Assembly: GCA_022702705.1 (NCBI GenBank)
Contig: CM040421.1
Coordinates: 65,926,697 to 65,990,696, forward strand
Source of the DNA: Papilionanthe hookeriana x Papilionanthe teres
Taxonomy: Eukaryota > Streptophyta > Magnoliopsida > Asparagales > Orchidaceae
Direction of reading: 5' to 3'
Length of the DNA: 64,000 nucleotides
How positions within the stretch are numbered: position 1 is the first letter of the stretch; every line of letters starts with the position of its first letter. The notes beneath the pieces are model-generated. The model worked only from the letters and a program-made list of their open reading frames with translations. It was not told the origin of the DNA and did no database searches. The position numbers and the translations under genes are program-made. Positions 12,196-23,960 of the stretch are shown here, piece by piece.

Positions 12196-12456
12196 GTTAA
12201 CACTGGCAACATTCTCATTGGAACTTTCAAAAGTATTTTTCCTTTCTTGTCTTGAAAGTTGTTTAATATCTTCTTTTAATTTCTTTAATCTCTCCTGAAA
12301 TGATTTTGTAGAATGTTTTCTGCAAATCTCTTCTTATAAATTATTTGCAGGAGTGTTGGTGGTATCAGAATTTCTTTCAGATGATTTTAGCCTCCATACA
12401 TTATTTTCAAGTATAGGGCGAGAATTCTCAGGTGGTGTATCATATCCAGTATAAAT

Positions 12457-13302
12457 TTAATTTGCTTTTTGTAGCATCTGGACCAAGTTTGTCATTTTAG
12501 CAGTTGTATTTTCTGCTTGTGACATTAAATTGTCATATCGAGTTTTATCATTGGTGACCACTACATCTCTTATTGTAGGGCCCAATCGAAATTTTACTGG
12601 CACTCGAACACAGTGTTTATCAGTTGGGAATTGATAATCAGTTTCTTGATAATCAGAATTTTCCATTGCTAAAATTCTTTTTTTCATGGTGTTGGAGACT
12701 GCACAACCCATTTTATCTAATAACTTAGATAATGAACATTTTTCTTTTCATGCTAATCTCTTAAACACTGAATGTACAGCACGAAATGGGGGAGATCTTT
12801 TAGGTTGAAAGGAATTGTCAGTGTATTCAACAGGAATTGGAATATATTGATTTTCCTCTAAAAAGGAAGGATTTCCAAAAATATTCTGTTGAAATTCAGG
12901 TGTTTCAAAATTATCGTTTTCGTTCCACCTTTTCTTTCTTTTAAATGAAGGAGTTTCATGAACGTTCCTTGAAGATGATCCGATCTCATACATAGATGAT
13001 GGTGGAACATCATCTTCCTCGTAAACTTGTTTTCCTTTCTTATCACTCTGTCTTTTCATTTCTTCAAGGATGAAAGGTTCTTCAGGTGTATATTCAGGTA
13101 AATTGTCTGTAAAATTCAGAAAGTCTTCATAAGGTTGCAAGCCAAATTCTTGAAAAGATTGAGAATCAGTTTGACATGGATTATCTAATATGAATTCCGT
13201 TTCACTAAATAATCCATAATCATTATGATAAAAGGGAGGATTTTCCTCTATTGGTATGTCAAAGTCTTGAAAGTAAGAAAAGATCGAATTCGGAGAATCC
13301 AT
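12457..13302 (-). pseudogene. Extra ORF1 upstream of gag (Ogre-type), one internal stop
   Basis: The frame starts MDSPNSIFSYFQDFDIPIEE at 13,302, about 120 bases after the primer site, and runs 184 codons to a TGA at 12,748. It then continues in the same frame to 12,457 (containing VRVPVKFRLGPTIRDVVV). The protein is acidic and rich in Phe, Asn and Pro, with no domain I recognise. A separate ORF at this place is a known feature of Ogre elements, function unknown. The stop could be CGA changed to TGA. Coding potential is inferred from its length and position only. Confidence 0.6.
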
Positions 13303-13423
13303 TGAGATTTTTCTGTAATTTCAAGAAAAACGAATATTATTGACTTATTTATAAACTGGGAACTTTTATTTTCAAAATTTTGAAATGAAAACAAATGATA
13401 ATAAAAGATGAGAAGAAAGATTC

Positions 13424-13441
13424 TCCCCAGCGGAGTCGCCA
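13424..13441 (-). promoter_or_regulatory. Primer binding site, tRNA-Arg type
   Basis: The minus strand reads TGGCGACTCCGCTGGGGA, complementary to a tRNA 3' end with CCA. From memory it matches plant tRNA-Arg whose acceptor strand starts GACTCC; Ogre elements are known to use tRNA-Arg. It marks the border between LTR 2 and the internal region. Confidence 0.8.
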
Positions 13442-13865
13442 CTCTCTTGGTGGCGATGGAATTTTAGATTGTATAAAGAAGGTAAGGTTTCATGTCCTTG
13501 GTGCGGATGAGGTCATGTCATCGCCATCCAATACATCATATCAATGTCAAGGAGTCGCCATCTAATATTAGCCTAGTTTTATTCTTATAAATCCTATGAA
13601 GGATTTAGAGAATTTTTAGGACTAATAGAAGAAAAAGGTGTTTATGATAATTCTTATATGAGGATATTCTAGAATAACGTATTCTAGAATTTTCATATTA
13701 AGAAAATCATGGTAAACCAGAGATTTCTGTTTTGGGTTCTTTTAGATCTCCTATAGAGGTAAGCCTCTATAGTTAATTACATCTTAAACAATTCTCGATT
13801 GTTTAAGAAAACTTCTGATTAATGTTAATCATTTGTTCTCTAAAAGATTTATCGTTGAATGCTTT

Positions 13866-14100
13866 AGGTATTATGACTAACCTAAAGGTTTTAATTTTGT
13901 TGTCATGTCGTTGTTTTGTTGAAAAGTTTCAGGTTATATGTCTAACCTAAAAGTTTTGTTTTGTTGTCAATGTTGTTGTCTTGTTAAAAAGTTTCAGGTT
14001 ATATGTCTAACCTAAAAGTTTTGTTTTGTTTTCAATGTTGTTGTCTTGTTGAAAAGTTTCAGGTTATATGTCTAACCTAAAAGTTTTGTTTTGTTTTGTT
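13866..14100. repeat. 65-bp tandem repeat, three copies plus a diverged fourth
   Basis: Copies of aggttatatgtctaacc start at 13,931, 13,996 and 14,061, exactly 65 bases apart; a diverged copy (aggtattatgactaacc) precedes them. Each unit holds a short dyad formed by aggtta and taacct. Confidence 0.9.
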
Positions 14101-14989
14101 GCTAATATTCTGTCGTCGGCTTCCTGCAAAAGAGAGTTAGCACACCCTATAACATACGAAGAAAATCTAAACAGAATTTCTTGTCTTCATCCTGCGAAGA
14201 AAATATTGTCAGAAATAATGTCACAGAATATTTTTTTGAATGTCAAGTTATTTTGAAATGTCAACTTCAAGCTAATCATGTTGTTTTGAAGTGTCAAATT
14301 TTCGTTGATTAAGTCAACATCAGATTTATGTCGATTATGTCAATTTCAATTTTAGAATGTCGAATTATGTCGGTCTTGATCTGAAATGTTGAATTGATCT
14401 TAAGTTTGAACTTAAATTTCGGGTTTGTGTCTATTCTTGAATTCATGTCTATCGAAATATTTAAAGTTAAATTCAATATTGATTGAACTAACTTGGGTTC
14501 ATGTTTGGTTGAACCTAAGTTAAATTCAATGTTGATTGAATTTAATTAACTCGAGTTCATGTCTGTCTGAACTTAAGTTTAAAGGTTTAAAGTTAAATTC
14601 AATATTGATTGAATTGACTTGGATTCATATCTGATTGAATCTAAGTTAAATTCAATGTTGATTTAATTTGATTAACTTGAGTTCATGTCTGTCTGAACCT
14701 AAGTTAATAGGTTTGGTTTAGGATGGACTTAATTAAATTTTAAACCTTGTTTAAATAGGATTTAAAGGTTAATCAAGCCTAATAAATTAGACTTAATTAG
14801 AATTATGGACCATTCAAATCCATTTTAGGTAAGGTTTAAGTCTTAATTAAGTCAGTTTTGTCGGACCTAGATTTAGGATTGTCTTAAGTTCATTAGGGGT
14901 TGAACTCAAGTTCAGTTTGATTTAAGTCTATTGTAGATTAGACTTAACTTTGGTTTGGGTTGAATTTAGGTTCAATGTGGATTGGACAT
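14101..14989. repeat. Degenerate repeats leading into the arrays
   Basis: AT-rich sequence with loosely repeated phrases such as ttaaattcaatgttgattga and gttcatgtctgtctgaac. They look like diverged relatives of the 82-bp monomers. No coding frame is convincing. Confidence 0.5.
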
Positions 14990-16040
14990 AAGATTTAGAT
15001 TAACTTGAGTTCAAGTTAAGTCATGTTTAAGTTTAAGTTAGGTTCAATATGGATTGGACCTAAGATTTGGCTTAACTTGAGTTCAAGTTGGATTGAACTC
15101 GAGTTAGTTTATGTTTGAGTTTAAGTTAGGTTCAATGTGGATTGAACCTAAGATTTGGGTTAACTTGAGTTCAAGTTGGATTGAATTCAAGTTGGGTTTT
15201 GTTTAAGTTAGGTTCAATGTGGATTGAACCTAAAGTTTAGGTTAACTTGAGTTCAAGTTGGATTGAATTCAAGTTGGGTTATGTTAGAGTTAGGTTCAAT
15301 GTGGATTGAACCTAAAGTTTAGGTTAACTTGAGTTTAAGTTGGGTTAGGCTTAGGTTAGGTTCAATGTGGGTTGAACCTAAGGTTTAGGTTAACTTGAGT
15401 TCAAGTTAGGTTGGACTCAAGTTAGGTTAGGTTTAGGTTAAGTTCAATGTAGGTTGAACCTAAGGTTTAGGTTAACTTGAGTTCAAGTTAGGTTGGACTC
15501 AAGTTAGATTAGGTTTAGGTTAGGTTCAATGTGGGTTGAACCTAAGGTTTAGGTTAACTTGAGTTCAAGTTAGGTTGGACTCAAGTTAGGTAGGTTTAGG
15601 TTAGGTTCAATGTGGGTTGAACCTAAGGTTTAGGTTAACTTGAGTTCAAGTTAGGTTGGACTCAAGTTAGATTAGGTTTAGGTTAGGTTCAATGTGGGTT
15701 GAACCTAAGGATTAGGTTAACTTGAGTTCAATTTAGGTTGGACTCAAGTTAGATTAGGTTTAGGTTAGGTTCAATGTGGGTTGAACCTAAGGTTTAGGTT
15801 AACTTGAGTTTAAGTTAGGTTGTAAACAAGTTAGATTAGGTTTAGGTTAGGTTCAATGTGGGTTGAACCTAAGGTTTAGGTTAACTTAAGTTCAAGTTAG
15901 GTTGGACTCAAGTTAGGTCAGGTTTAGGTTAGGTTCAATGTGGGTTGAACCTAAGGTTTAGGTTAACTTGAGTTCAAGTTAGATTGGACTCAAGTTAGGT
16001 TAGGTTTAAATTAGGTTCAATGTGGGTTGAACCTAAAGTT
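14990..16040. repeat. 82-bp tandem array, about 13 copies
   Basis: Landmark ggttcaatgtgggttgaacc returns at 15,523, 15,604, 15,686 and 15,768, i.e. every 81-82 bases. Each unit contains two dyads: ggttcaa/ttgaacc around tgtggg, and aacttga/tcaagtt around gt. Copies are most alike in the middle and diverge to the left. Confidence 0.93.
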
Positions 16041-16630
16041 TGGTTTGACTTAAGTCTAATGCAGATTAGGCTTAAGTTATGTTTAGGTTTGATTTAGGTT
16101 CAATGTGGGTTGAACCTAAGTTTGGTTTGACTTAAATCTAATGTAAGTTAGACTTAAGTTAGGTTTAGGTTTGATTTAGGTTCAATGTGGGTTGAACCTA
16201 AGTTTGGTTTGACTTAAGTCTAGTATAGATTAGACTTAAGTTAGGTTTAAGTTTGATTTGGTTCAATGTGGGTTGAACCTAAATTTGGTTTGACTTAAGT
16301 CTAATATGGCCTAGAATTGAGTTGGTTTAGGTTACACTTAGGTTCATGTCAGGTTGAACCTAAGGTTTGATGTTTGACTTAAGTTCAATTTGGGGTTGAA
16401 CTTAAGTATAGGTTGAACTTGGGTTCATGTGTGTGTTGAACCTAAGTATAATTTGACTTAAGTCTAATGTAGGTTAGACTTAAGTTAGGTTTAAGTTTAA
16501 CTTAGGTTCATATCAGGTTGAGCCTAAGTTTGGTTTAGGTTTGAGTTTATCTTAGGTTCATGTCAAGTTGAGCCTAAGTTCGGTTTGAATTAAGTCTAAT
16601 GTGGTTAGACTTAAGTTTGGTTTAGGTTTG
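16041..16630. repeat. Variant array derived from the 82-bp monomer
   Basis: The ggttcaatgtgggttgaacc half continues, but the other half is replaced by gtttgacttaagtctaatg and tagacttaagtta, giving shorter units. It grades into the 74-bp array. Confidence 0.75.
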
Positions 16631-18715
16631 TTTGATTAAGTCTTATTTAATTAAGACTTAATAGTTTAATTAGGTCTAATAAGTTAGACTTAATCGAGGT
16701 TTATGTTGATTAAACCTTAGTTAGTTAATAGTTTAATTAGGTCTAAGGGTTAGACCTAATTAGGGTTTTGGTATGATTAAACCTTAGTTATTTAAGGCTT
16801 AATGGTTTAATTAGGTCTAAAGGTTAGACCTAATTAGGGTTTAAGTTTGATTAAACCATAGTTAGTTAAGGCTTAATGGTCTAATTAGGTCTAAGGGTTA
16901 GACCTAAATAGGGTTTAAGTTTGATTAAACCTTGGTTAGTTAAGGTTTAATGGTTTAATTAGGTATAAGGGTTAGACCTAATTAGGGTTTGAGTTTGATT
17001 AAAACTTAGTTAGATAAGGCTTAATGGTTTAATTAGGTCTAAAGGTTAGACCTAATTAGGGTTTGAGTTTGATTAAACCTTAGTTAGTTAAGGCTTAATG
17101 GTTTAATTAGGTCTAAGGGTTGGACCTAATTAGGGTTTAGGTTTGATTAAACCTTAGTTAGTTAAGGTTTAATGGTTTAATTAGGTCTAAGGGTTAGACC
17201 TAATTAAGGTTTGAGTTTGATTAAACCTTAGTTAGTTAAGGCATAATGGTTTAATTAGGTCTAAGGGTTAGACCTAATTAAGGTTTGAGTTTGATTAAAC
17301 CTTAGTTAGTTAAGGCTTAATGGTTTAATTAGGTCTAAGGGTTAGACCTAATTAGGGTTTAGGTATGATTAAACCTTAGTTATTTAAGGCTTAATGGTTT
17401 AATTAGGTCTAAGGGTTAGACCTAATTAGGGTTTAAGTTTGATTAAACCTTTGTTAGTTAAGGTTTAATGGTTTAATTAGGTCTAAGGGTTAGACCTAAT
17501 TAGGGTTTGAGTTTGATTAAACCTTAGTTAGTTAAGGCTTAATGGTTTAATTAGGTCTAAGTGTTAGACCAAATTAGTGTTTAAGTTTGATTAAACCTTA
17601 GTTAGTTAAGGCTTAATGGTTTAATTTGGTCTAAGGGTTAGACCTAATTAGGGTTTAGGTATGATTAAACCTTAGTTATTTAAGGCTTAATAGTTTAATT
17701 GAGCCTAAAGGTTAGACTCAATTAGTGGTTTAAGTTTGATTAAACCTTAGTTAGTTAAGGCTTAATGGTTTAATTAGGTCTAAGGGTTAGACCTAATTAG
17801 GGTTTAAGTTTGATTAAACCTTAGTTAGTTATGGTTTAATGGTTTAATTAGGTCTAAGGGTTAGACCTAATTAGGGTTTGAGTTTGATTAAACCTTAGTT
17901 AGTTAAGGCTTAATGGTTTAATTAGATCTAAGGGTTAGACCTAATTAGGGTTTGAGTTTGATTAAGCCTTAGTTAGTCAATGCTTAATAGTTTAATTAGG
18001 TCTAAGGGTTAGACCTAATTAGGGTTTGAGTTTGATTAAACCTTAGTTAGTTAAGGCTTAATGGTTTAATTAGGTCTAAGTGTTAAACCTAATTAGGGTT
18101 TAGGTTTGATTAAACCTTAGTTAGTTAAGGTCAAAATGTTTAATTAGATCTAAGGGTTAGACCAAATTAGGGTTTAGGTTTGATTAGACCTTAGTTAGTT
18201 AAGGTTTAATGGTTTAATTAGGTCTAAGGGTTAGACTTAATTAGGGTTTAAGTTTGGTTAAACCTTAGTTAGTTAAGGTTTAATGGTTTAATTAGGTCTA
18301 AGGGTTAGACCTAATTAGGGTTTAAGTTTGATTAAACCTTAGTTAGTTAAGGTCTAAAGGTTTAATTAGGTCTAAGGGTTAGACCTAATTAGGGTTTAGG
18401 TTTGATTAAACCTTAGTTAGTTAAGGTTTAATGGTTTAATTAGGTCTTAGGGTTAAACCTAATTAGGGTTTAAGTTTGATTAAACCTTAGTTAGTTAAGG
18501 TCTAATGGTTTAATTAGGTCTAAGGGTTAGACCTAATTAGGGTTTAGGTATGATTAAACCTTAGTTAGTTAAGGCTTAATGGTTTAATTAGATCTAAGGG
18601 TTAGACCTAATTAAGGTTTAAGTTTGATTAAACCTTAGTTAGTTAAGGCTTAATGGTTTAATTAGGTCTAAGGGTTAGACCTAATTAGGGTTTAGGTTTG
18701 ATTAAACCTTATGTT
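16631..18715. repeat. 74-bp tandem array, about 28 copies
   Basis: The word gacctaatta recurs at 17,123, 17,197 and 17,271, exactly 74 bases apart, through the block. Each unit has a perfect 13-bp dyad (taattaggtctaa/ttagacctaatta with a ggg loop) and a second one formed by gattaaacc and ggtttaatt. It lies between TATA box and primer site, so it should be transcribed with the LTR. Confidence 0.94.
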
Positions 18716-19140
18716 TAAGGAGGTTAATTAAGTTTAGTATGTCTTTAAACATATTTAAGGGAGTTTAGTTTTGATTAATTAAGTTTAATGTGTCTTTAGA
18801 CCTTATTAAAGGGTGTTTGGTTTTGTGTTAATTAAACTTAATTAAAAAAGTTTAATTTTTATTAAACCTAATTTAGGTAAGGTCTAAGAGGTTAATTAAG
18901 TTTAGTGTGTCCTTAAACTTAATTAAAAAAAGTTTGATTTTTTTTATTATTAAACCTAATTTAGGTAAGGTTTAGTGGATTAATTAAGTTTAGTGTGTCT
19001 TTAAACTTAATTAAAAGAGTTTATTTTTTATTAAACCTAGTTTAGGTAAGGTTTAATGAGCTAATTAAGTTTAATGTGTCCTTAAACTTAATTAAAGAAC
19101 TTTTATTTTTATTAAGCCTAATTTAGTTAAGGTTTAATGG
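18716..19140. repeat. 80-90 bp tandem array (ttaattaagtttagtgtgtc type)
   Basis: Four to five diverged units with ttaattaagtttagtgtgtc and ctttaaacttaattaaa. It is related to the 130-bp array at 23,961-25,000, which contains an extra half-unit. The following 85 bases (to 19,225) match 25,000-25,080. Confidence 0.85.
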
Positions 19141-19225
19141 GTTTAAATGTCATTTTAAGCCTTAATTGAATCTAATCTTGTCATTTTAGACTCAAGTGAG
19201 GTTTATTATTAGCCTATCATAGGCT

Positions 19226-21475
19226 TGTTGACCTCATTTTTGATGAGGTCTTCCCTTCTTCTTGTTAGTGCTTAGGATCTAGCCTTAGGCTTTTTCTTTT
19301 GACTATCTTAGAGGACTAGAATTGGGACCCGCCTTTTAGAAATTCAAACCACTTCTAAACTCCCTGCAAACTCCACAAACTTGACTATAGACCCCTAATC
19401 ACCTAGAGGGTTGAAATCAAATGTGGAAGTTTAAAAGATGAGTTCCTATAGGACTCTTTGGCCTTAGGACTGCCCTGGGTGGCCTGGTCTGGTGAGGGGG
19501 CTGACTTACACTACGCTTACACACTACATTTCCACACACTTCCTAAAACCACACCCATACCCAACTTAACCTCCTGACTCATGTGGGTGATTCACATGGA
19601 TGGTCCTTAACCCCTAAGCCCTCGCTAAGAGGGTCGAGAACAACATAGTGAATGCCTCAAATGAGTCCTTTCATGGCTCATATGGGCTTGAAATGGCTTC
19701 ATGGCTCAACCAAAATGACTTCTTTCCACTTACATCCACCCAATCTTCAATTTCCCAAATTTTCAATTTTTGACCCCCGAGACCCTACACCTACTAAACC
19801 TACCCAAAACCTCGAAATTACCCAAATTTTTGCAAAATTTCCAAATTACCCAAAATTTTCCAAAATCAATCCCAAACATCTCCACATCACTCAAATTGAT
19901 CATCCATACCCAAAAATACCAAAGATTCCAAAAATACCCCCCAATACCCTCCAAATACCCAAAATACCCTTCTTGGCCTAGAAATCCAAAAATTTAGAAA
20001 ATTCCCAGAAAATTCCAGAAAATCCTAAATATTCCCAATTTCATTTTTTCCAACTACACCATGGGCCAATTTTGTCAATTTACCCTACTTCTGTCAAAAC
20101 CCCCAAATTGACCCATTTTAACCCAAAGTAGACCCAATGTTAAACCAAACCTATCCAATTGACCCAAATTCTGGTCCAATTCAATTCTAAACTTCAATTC
20201 AACATCCCCAATACCAATTTAGACCAAATCCAAGTCCAATTTGATTGACATTTGGATCCAATTTCACTTTGGGCCTTAAAGCCCAAATTTGGACCCATGA
20301 CCCAAACTTAGCCCAAACTAACCCAATTCAACTCCAATTAACCCCAAATCTTTTCTAAACCTCCCTTAACATCCCCATAAACAAAACACTAACATGATTT
20401 GCCCAAGATTTTCGACCCAAACCCCACTCAAATTCAACCCAAAATCAAAAAGCCAAATTTTGACCTAAACCCAAACCTAACCCAAATAGGCCCAAACCTC
20501 AAAATCAAAACCCAACCAAAGCCAAAACCTCTTTGAAACACTCCCATAAACATTTCTCAACATTTATTTTACATTAATTTCAACCCTAGCCCAACATTGG
20601 CCCAAGTTAGCCCAATTTGACCTACTTTGGCCCATTTACCAAATAAACCCAAATTCAACCCAATTCAAACCCAAACCACCTTAAATCTATTTCAAATTAT
20701 TCATGAAACATCCCTAAACCAAAACCAACAACTATTTGGCCCAAACTTCTACAAAAATTCCAATCCATGAACACATCCTTAAACTTAAAAGCCCACTTCC
20801 CTTAAACCTTCTTAAAAACCCATCTTCATTAAATTTTAAAAAGCCCAAATCATCCTAAAGCCCACATGACACTTCCCCTCATCATCCATTTGATCAAAAT
20901 CACCCCTAAGTTTCAAAATCATCAATTAAGCCATTCCAAATCAAGCCACATGTCAAATTACCCTATAAATGTCAAAAATTTCTAAAACCCTTTTCATGAA
21001 ACAAATCAACCTTTTCCCAAGCCAAATGAAGCCATGAACAAGCCATTCTCAAGCCACATGAAGCCATGAGGGCTTTGACTTGTCATTAGTCCATTTATGG
21101 CAAGAAGAGGGGGTTCTTTCTTAAACCTCCTTTAACCTTTTTTACCTTAATCATGTCACACACTAAACCATGTTTAGCCACCTCATCATGGATGGAGACT
21201 TCACCACTCCTTCTAAGCCGACCTAAATGATTCCCTCAGCTCAAAATCGAGCTTGGAAGGGTGCACCAAGCCCAAAATGGTGGGTTGACCCAAACCAAGC
21301 CAAAGTGAGCCTTCTCCCATTCCATTTAAATCAAACTCCTTTACACATGTCAAACCTCAATCGCCTACACTAAACCCCAGCCCCGACCCACCCGACCAAG
21401 ATGGTGACCATCGCTCGGCCGGCCGGCCACCAGGCCGCCGGAAAACACCATGGCCGAGAGCTCACATGTGAGCCA
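19226..21475 (+). mobile_element. U3 fragment of an LTR, plus orientation (left arm of inverted pair)
   Basis: It begins TGTTGACCTCA, like the start of LTR 1, and is its reverse complement from 7,599 to about 5,310 along the whole length, including the gggtggcctggtctgg and catggatggtcctta segments. It ends in GC-rich DNA just short of where the TATA box would be. Short ORFs here are proline-rich chance frames. Confidence 0.8.
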
Positions 21476-23120
21476 ACATTGGGGCTTTAGGGCAAATTTT
21501 GGGCTTTTTGTATTTGGTGGAAATGAAACTTAGGAGGGAAGGTTTAGGGAAGTGGGCTTTTGGATTTTAAAATGGATTTTAGGATGGAATTTTAGTAAAG
21601 GCTTGGGCCAAATAATTGTTGGGTTTAGCTCATGGATGTGTCATGAGTGACTTGGAGCAAATTGGGAGTGACTTGGGTTTGAATTGGAACAGGTTGAATT
21701 TGGGCTTCTTTGAGTGAATGAGCCAATATAGGTCGAGTGGGCTAACTTGGGCCAATGTTGGGCTAGGGTTGAAGTGATGTAAAATTAATGTTGGGAAATG
21801 TTTTTGGGAGTGTTTTGAAGAGGGTTTTGACTTTGGTTGGGCTTTGATTTTGGGGTTTGGGCTTATTTGGGTTAGGTTTTGGGTTTAGGTCAAAATTGGG
21901 CTTTTTTGGTTTTTGGTTGAATTTAAGTGGGGTTTTGGGTCTAAATTTTGGGCAAATCATGTTGGTGTTTTGTTTGTATGGATGTTAAGGAAGGTTTAGA
22001 AAAAGATTTAGGGTTAATTGGAGTTGAATTGGGTGAGTTTAAGAATTTAAGTTTGGGTTATGGGTCAAATTGAGACTTTAAGGCAGCAGTGAGTGGATAC
22101 GAAATGCCAATCAAATTGGACTTGGATTTGGTCTAGATTGGTGTTGGGGATGTTGAATGGTTAGAATTGAATTGGACCAGAATTTGGGTCAATTGGGTAG
22201 GTTTGGTTTGACATTGGGTTCACTTTGGGTTAAAATGGAATTGAGTGGGGGTTTTGATAAAAGTGGGGTAAATTGACAAAATTGGCCCATGGTGTGGATG
22301 AACAAAATGAGAATTGGGAATATTTGGGATTTTCTAGAATTCTCTGGGAATTTTCTGAATTTTTGGATTTTTGGGTCAAGGGGTATTTTGGGTATTTGGA
22401 GGTATTGGAGTATTTTTGGAATTTTTGGTATTTTTGGCTATGAATGGTCAATTTGAGTGATGTGGGAATGTTTGGGATTGGTGGTAAAAGTTTTTGGGTA
22501 ATTTGGAGGATTTTTGAAAAATTTGGAATTCGGGTTTGGGTAAGTTAGCGGGTGTAGGGGTCCCGAGAGTTAAAAACTGAAAATTTGGAAAACTGAAGAT
22601 TGGGTGAATGTAAGTGGAATGAAATCATTTTTGTTGAGCCATGAAGCCACATTAAGCCCACATGAGCCATGAAGGGACTCATTTGAGGCATACCTTGTAT
22701 GTTGTTCACAGCCTGCGCGAGGCTTAGGGGTTAAGGACCATCCATGTGAATGACCTTCATGAGTCAGGAGGTCAAGTTGGGTAGGGGCGTGGTTTAAGAG
22801 GTGTGTGAAAGTGTAGTGCACAGGTGTAGTGTGTGTGGAGTCAGCCCTTCACCGAGACCCGAGGCCACCCGAGGCGATCTAGGCCCCGAAGAGTCTATGG
22901 GAACTGCGTCCTTTAAACTTCCACATTCGATCTCCAACCCTCTAGGTGATTAGGGGTTTACAATCAAGTTTGTGGAGTTTGCAGGGAGTTAAGAAGTGGT
23001 TTGAATTTCTAAGTGGTGGGTCCCAATTCCCAATCTCTAAGATGAGTGAAAGGAAAAGCTTCAGGCTAGATCTGAAATCTTAAAGAGAGAAAGAGAAGGT
23101 CATCGAAATAGGGGTCGGCA
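21476..23120 (-). mobile_element. U3 fragment of an LTR, minus orientation (right arm of inverted pair)
   Basis: Same orientation as LTR 1 and matching about 5,935-7,599. It ends at 23,120 with tgccgacc on the minus strand as LTR start. It is joined tail to tail to the previous fragment at about 21,475 and abuts the 82-bp array directly on the right. It is shorter than its partner by about 0.6 kb. Confidence 0.78.
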
Positions 23121-23470
23121 TGGGTTGAACCTAAGGTTTAGGTTAACTTGAGTTCAAGTTAGATTGGACTCCAAGTTAGGTTAGGTTTAGATTAGGTTCA
23201 ATGTGGGTTGAACCTAAGGTTTAGGTTAACTTGAGTTCGAGTTAGATTGGACTCGAAGCTAAGTTCAGAGTTTAGATTAGATTCAGTAATGAAATTTGAA
23301 CCTAAGGTTTAGGATAACTTGAGTTCAAGTTATATTGGACTCAAGTTAAGATAGGTTTAAGTAGGTTCAATGTGGGTTGAACCTAAGGTTTAGGTTAACT
23401 TGAGTTCAAGTTAGATTGGACTCGAGATTAGGTTTAAGTTTATGTTTAGGTTATGTTGGATTTATATTTA
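23121..23470. repeat. 82-bp array, second block (about four copies)
   Basis: Same monomer as 14,990-16,040 (tgggttgaacctaaggttta, aacttgagttcaagtt), less regular, starting right at the end of the U3 fragment. Confidence 0.88.
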
Positions 23471-23960
23471 AAGGTTGGATTTGGGTCTAATTAAAGCTTT
23501 AGTTGATTAAGGTTTAATAATTAATTAAGTCTAATGTAGTAGACCTAATTAGGGTTTGTGTTTGATTAAACCTTACTTAGTTGGAGTCTAATGGTTGAGG
23601 TAGATGCAATGGGTTAGACACAATTAGGGTTTATGTTTGATTAAACCTTAGTTAGTTAAGGTCTAATGGTTTAATTAGGTCTAATGGGTTAGACCTAATT
23701 AGGGTTTATGTTTGATTAAACTTTAGTTAATTAAGGTCTAATGGTTTAATTAGGTCTAATGGGTTGGACCTAATTAGGGTTTTTGTTTGATTAAACCTTA
23801 GTTAGGTAAGGTCTAATGGTTTAATTAGGTCTAATGGGTTAGACCTAATTAGGGTTTAAGTTTGATTAAACCTTGATTAGTTAAGGTTTAATAGTTTGAG
23901 TGAGCTAATGGGTTAGACCTAATTAGGGTTTAAGTTTGATTAAACCTAATGTGTAAGGAG
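23471..23960. repeat. 74-bp array, second block (about six copies)
   Basis: Same monomer as 16,631-18,715, with the loop of the main dyad tgg or ggg (ggtctaatgggttagacc). Confidence 0.88.

Larger units (their letters stand above)
7600..13441 (-). mobile_element. Internal region of an Ogre/Tat-like Ty3/gypsy element, truncated in pol
   Basis: From right to left on the minus strand: primer binding site, extra ORF1 (13,302-12,457), gag (12,195-10,338), protease region (10,280-about 9,550) and RT (9,295-7,600). RNase H and integrase are missing because the sequence passes straight into an LTR start at 7,599. The extra ORF before gag and the tRNA-Arg-type primer site are known features of the Ogre branch of the Tat lineage. 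Several in-frame stops and at least two frameshifts show the copy is not autonomous. Confidence 0.85.

Noticed and set aside
16631..18715. CRISPR-like regular repeats
   Set aside because: The whole 74-bp unit is repeated head to tail with no unique spacers, in a plant genome and inside an LTR. It is a tandem satellite-like array.
16631..18715. Telomere-like words (ttagggtttagg)
   Set aside because: They appear once per 74-bp monomer as part of its sequence and never as a run of TTTAGGG units, so this is not an interstitial telomere.
19652..19997. Proline- and lysine-rich ORFs (YPKFSKINPK-type)
   Set aside because: Low-complexity translation of ccaaa/ttggg repeats in U3; the same region in the other copies has stops.
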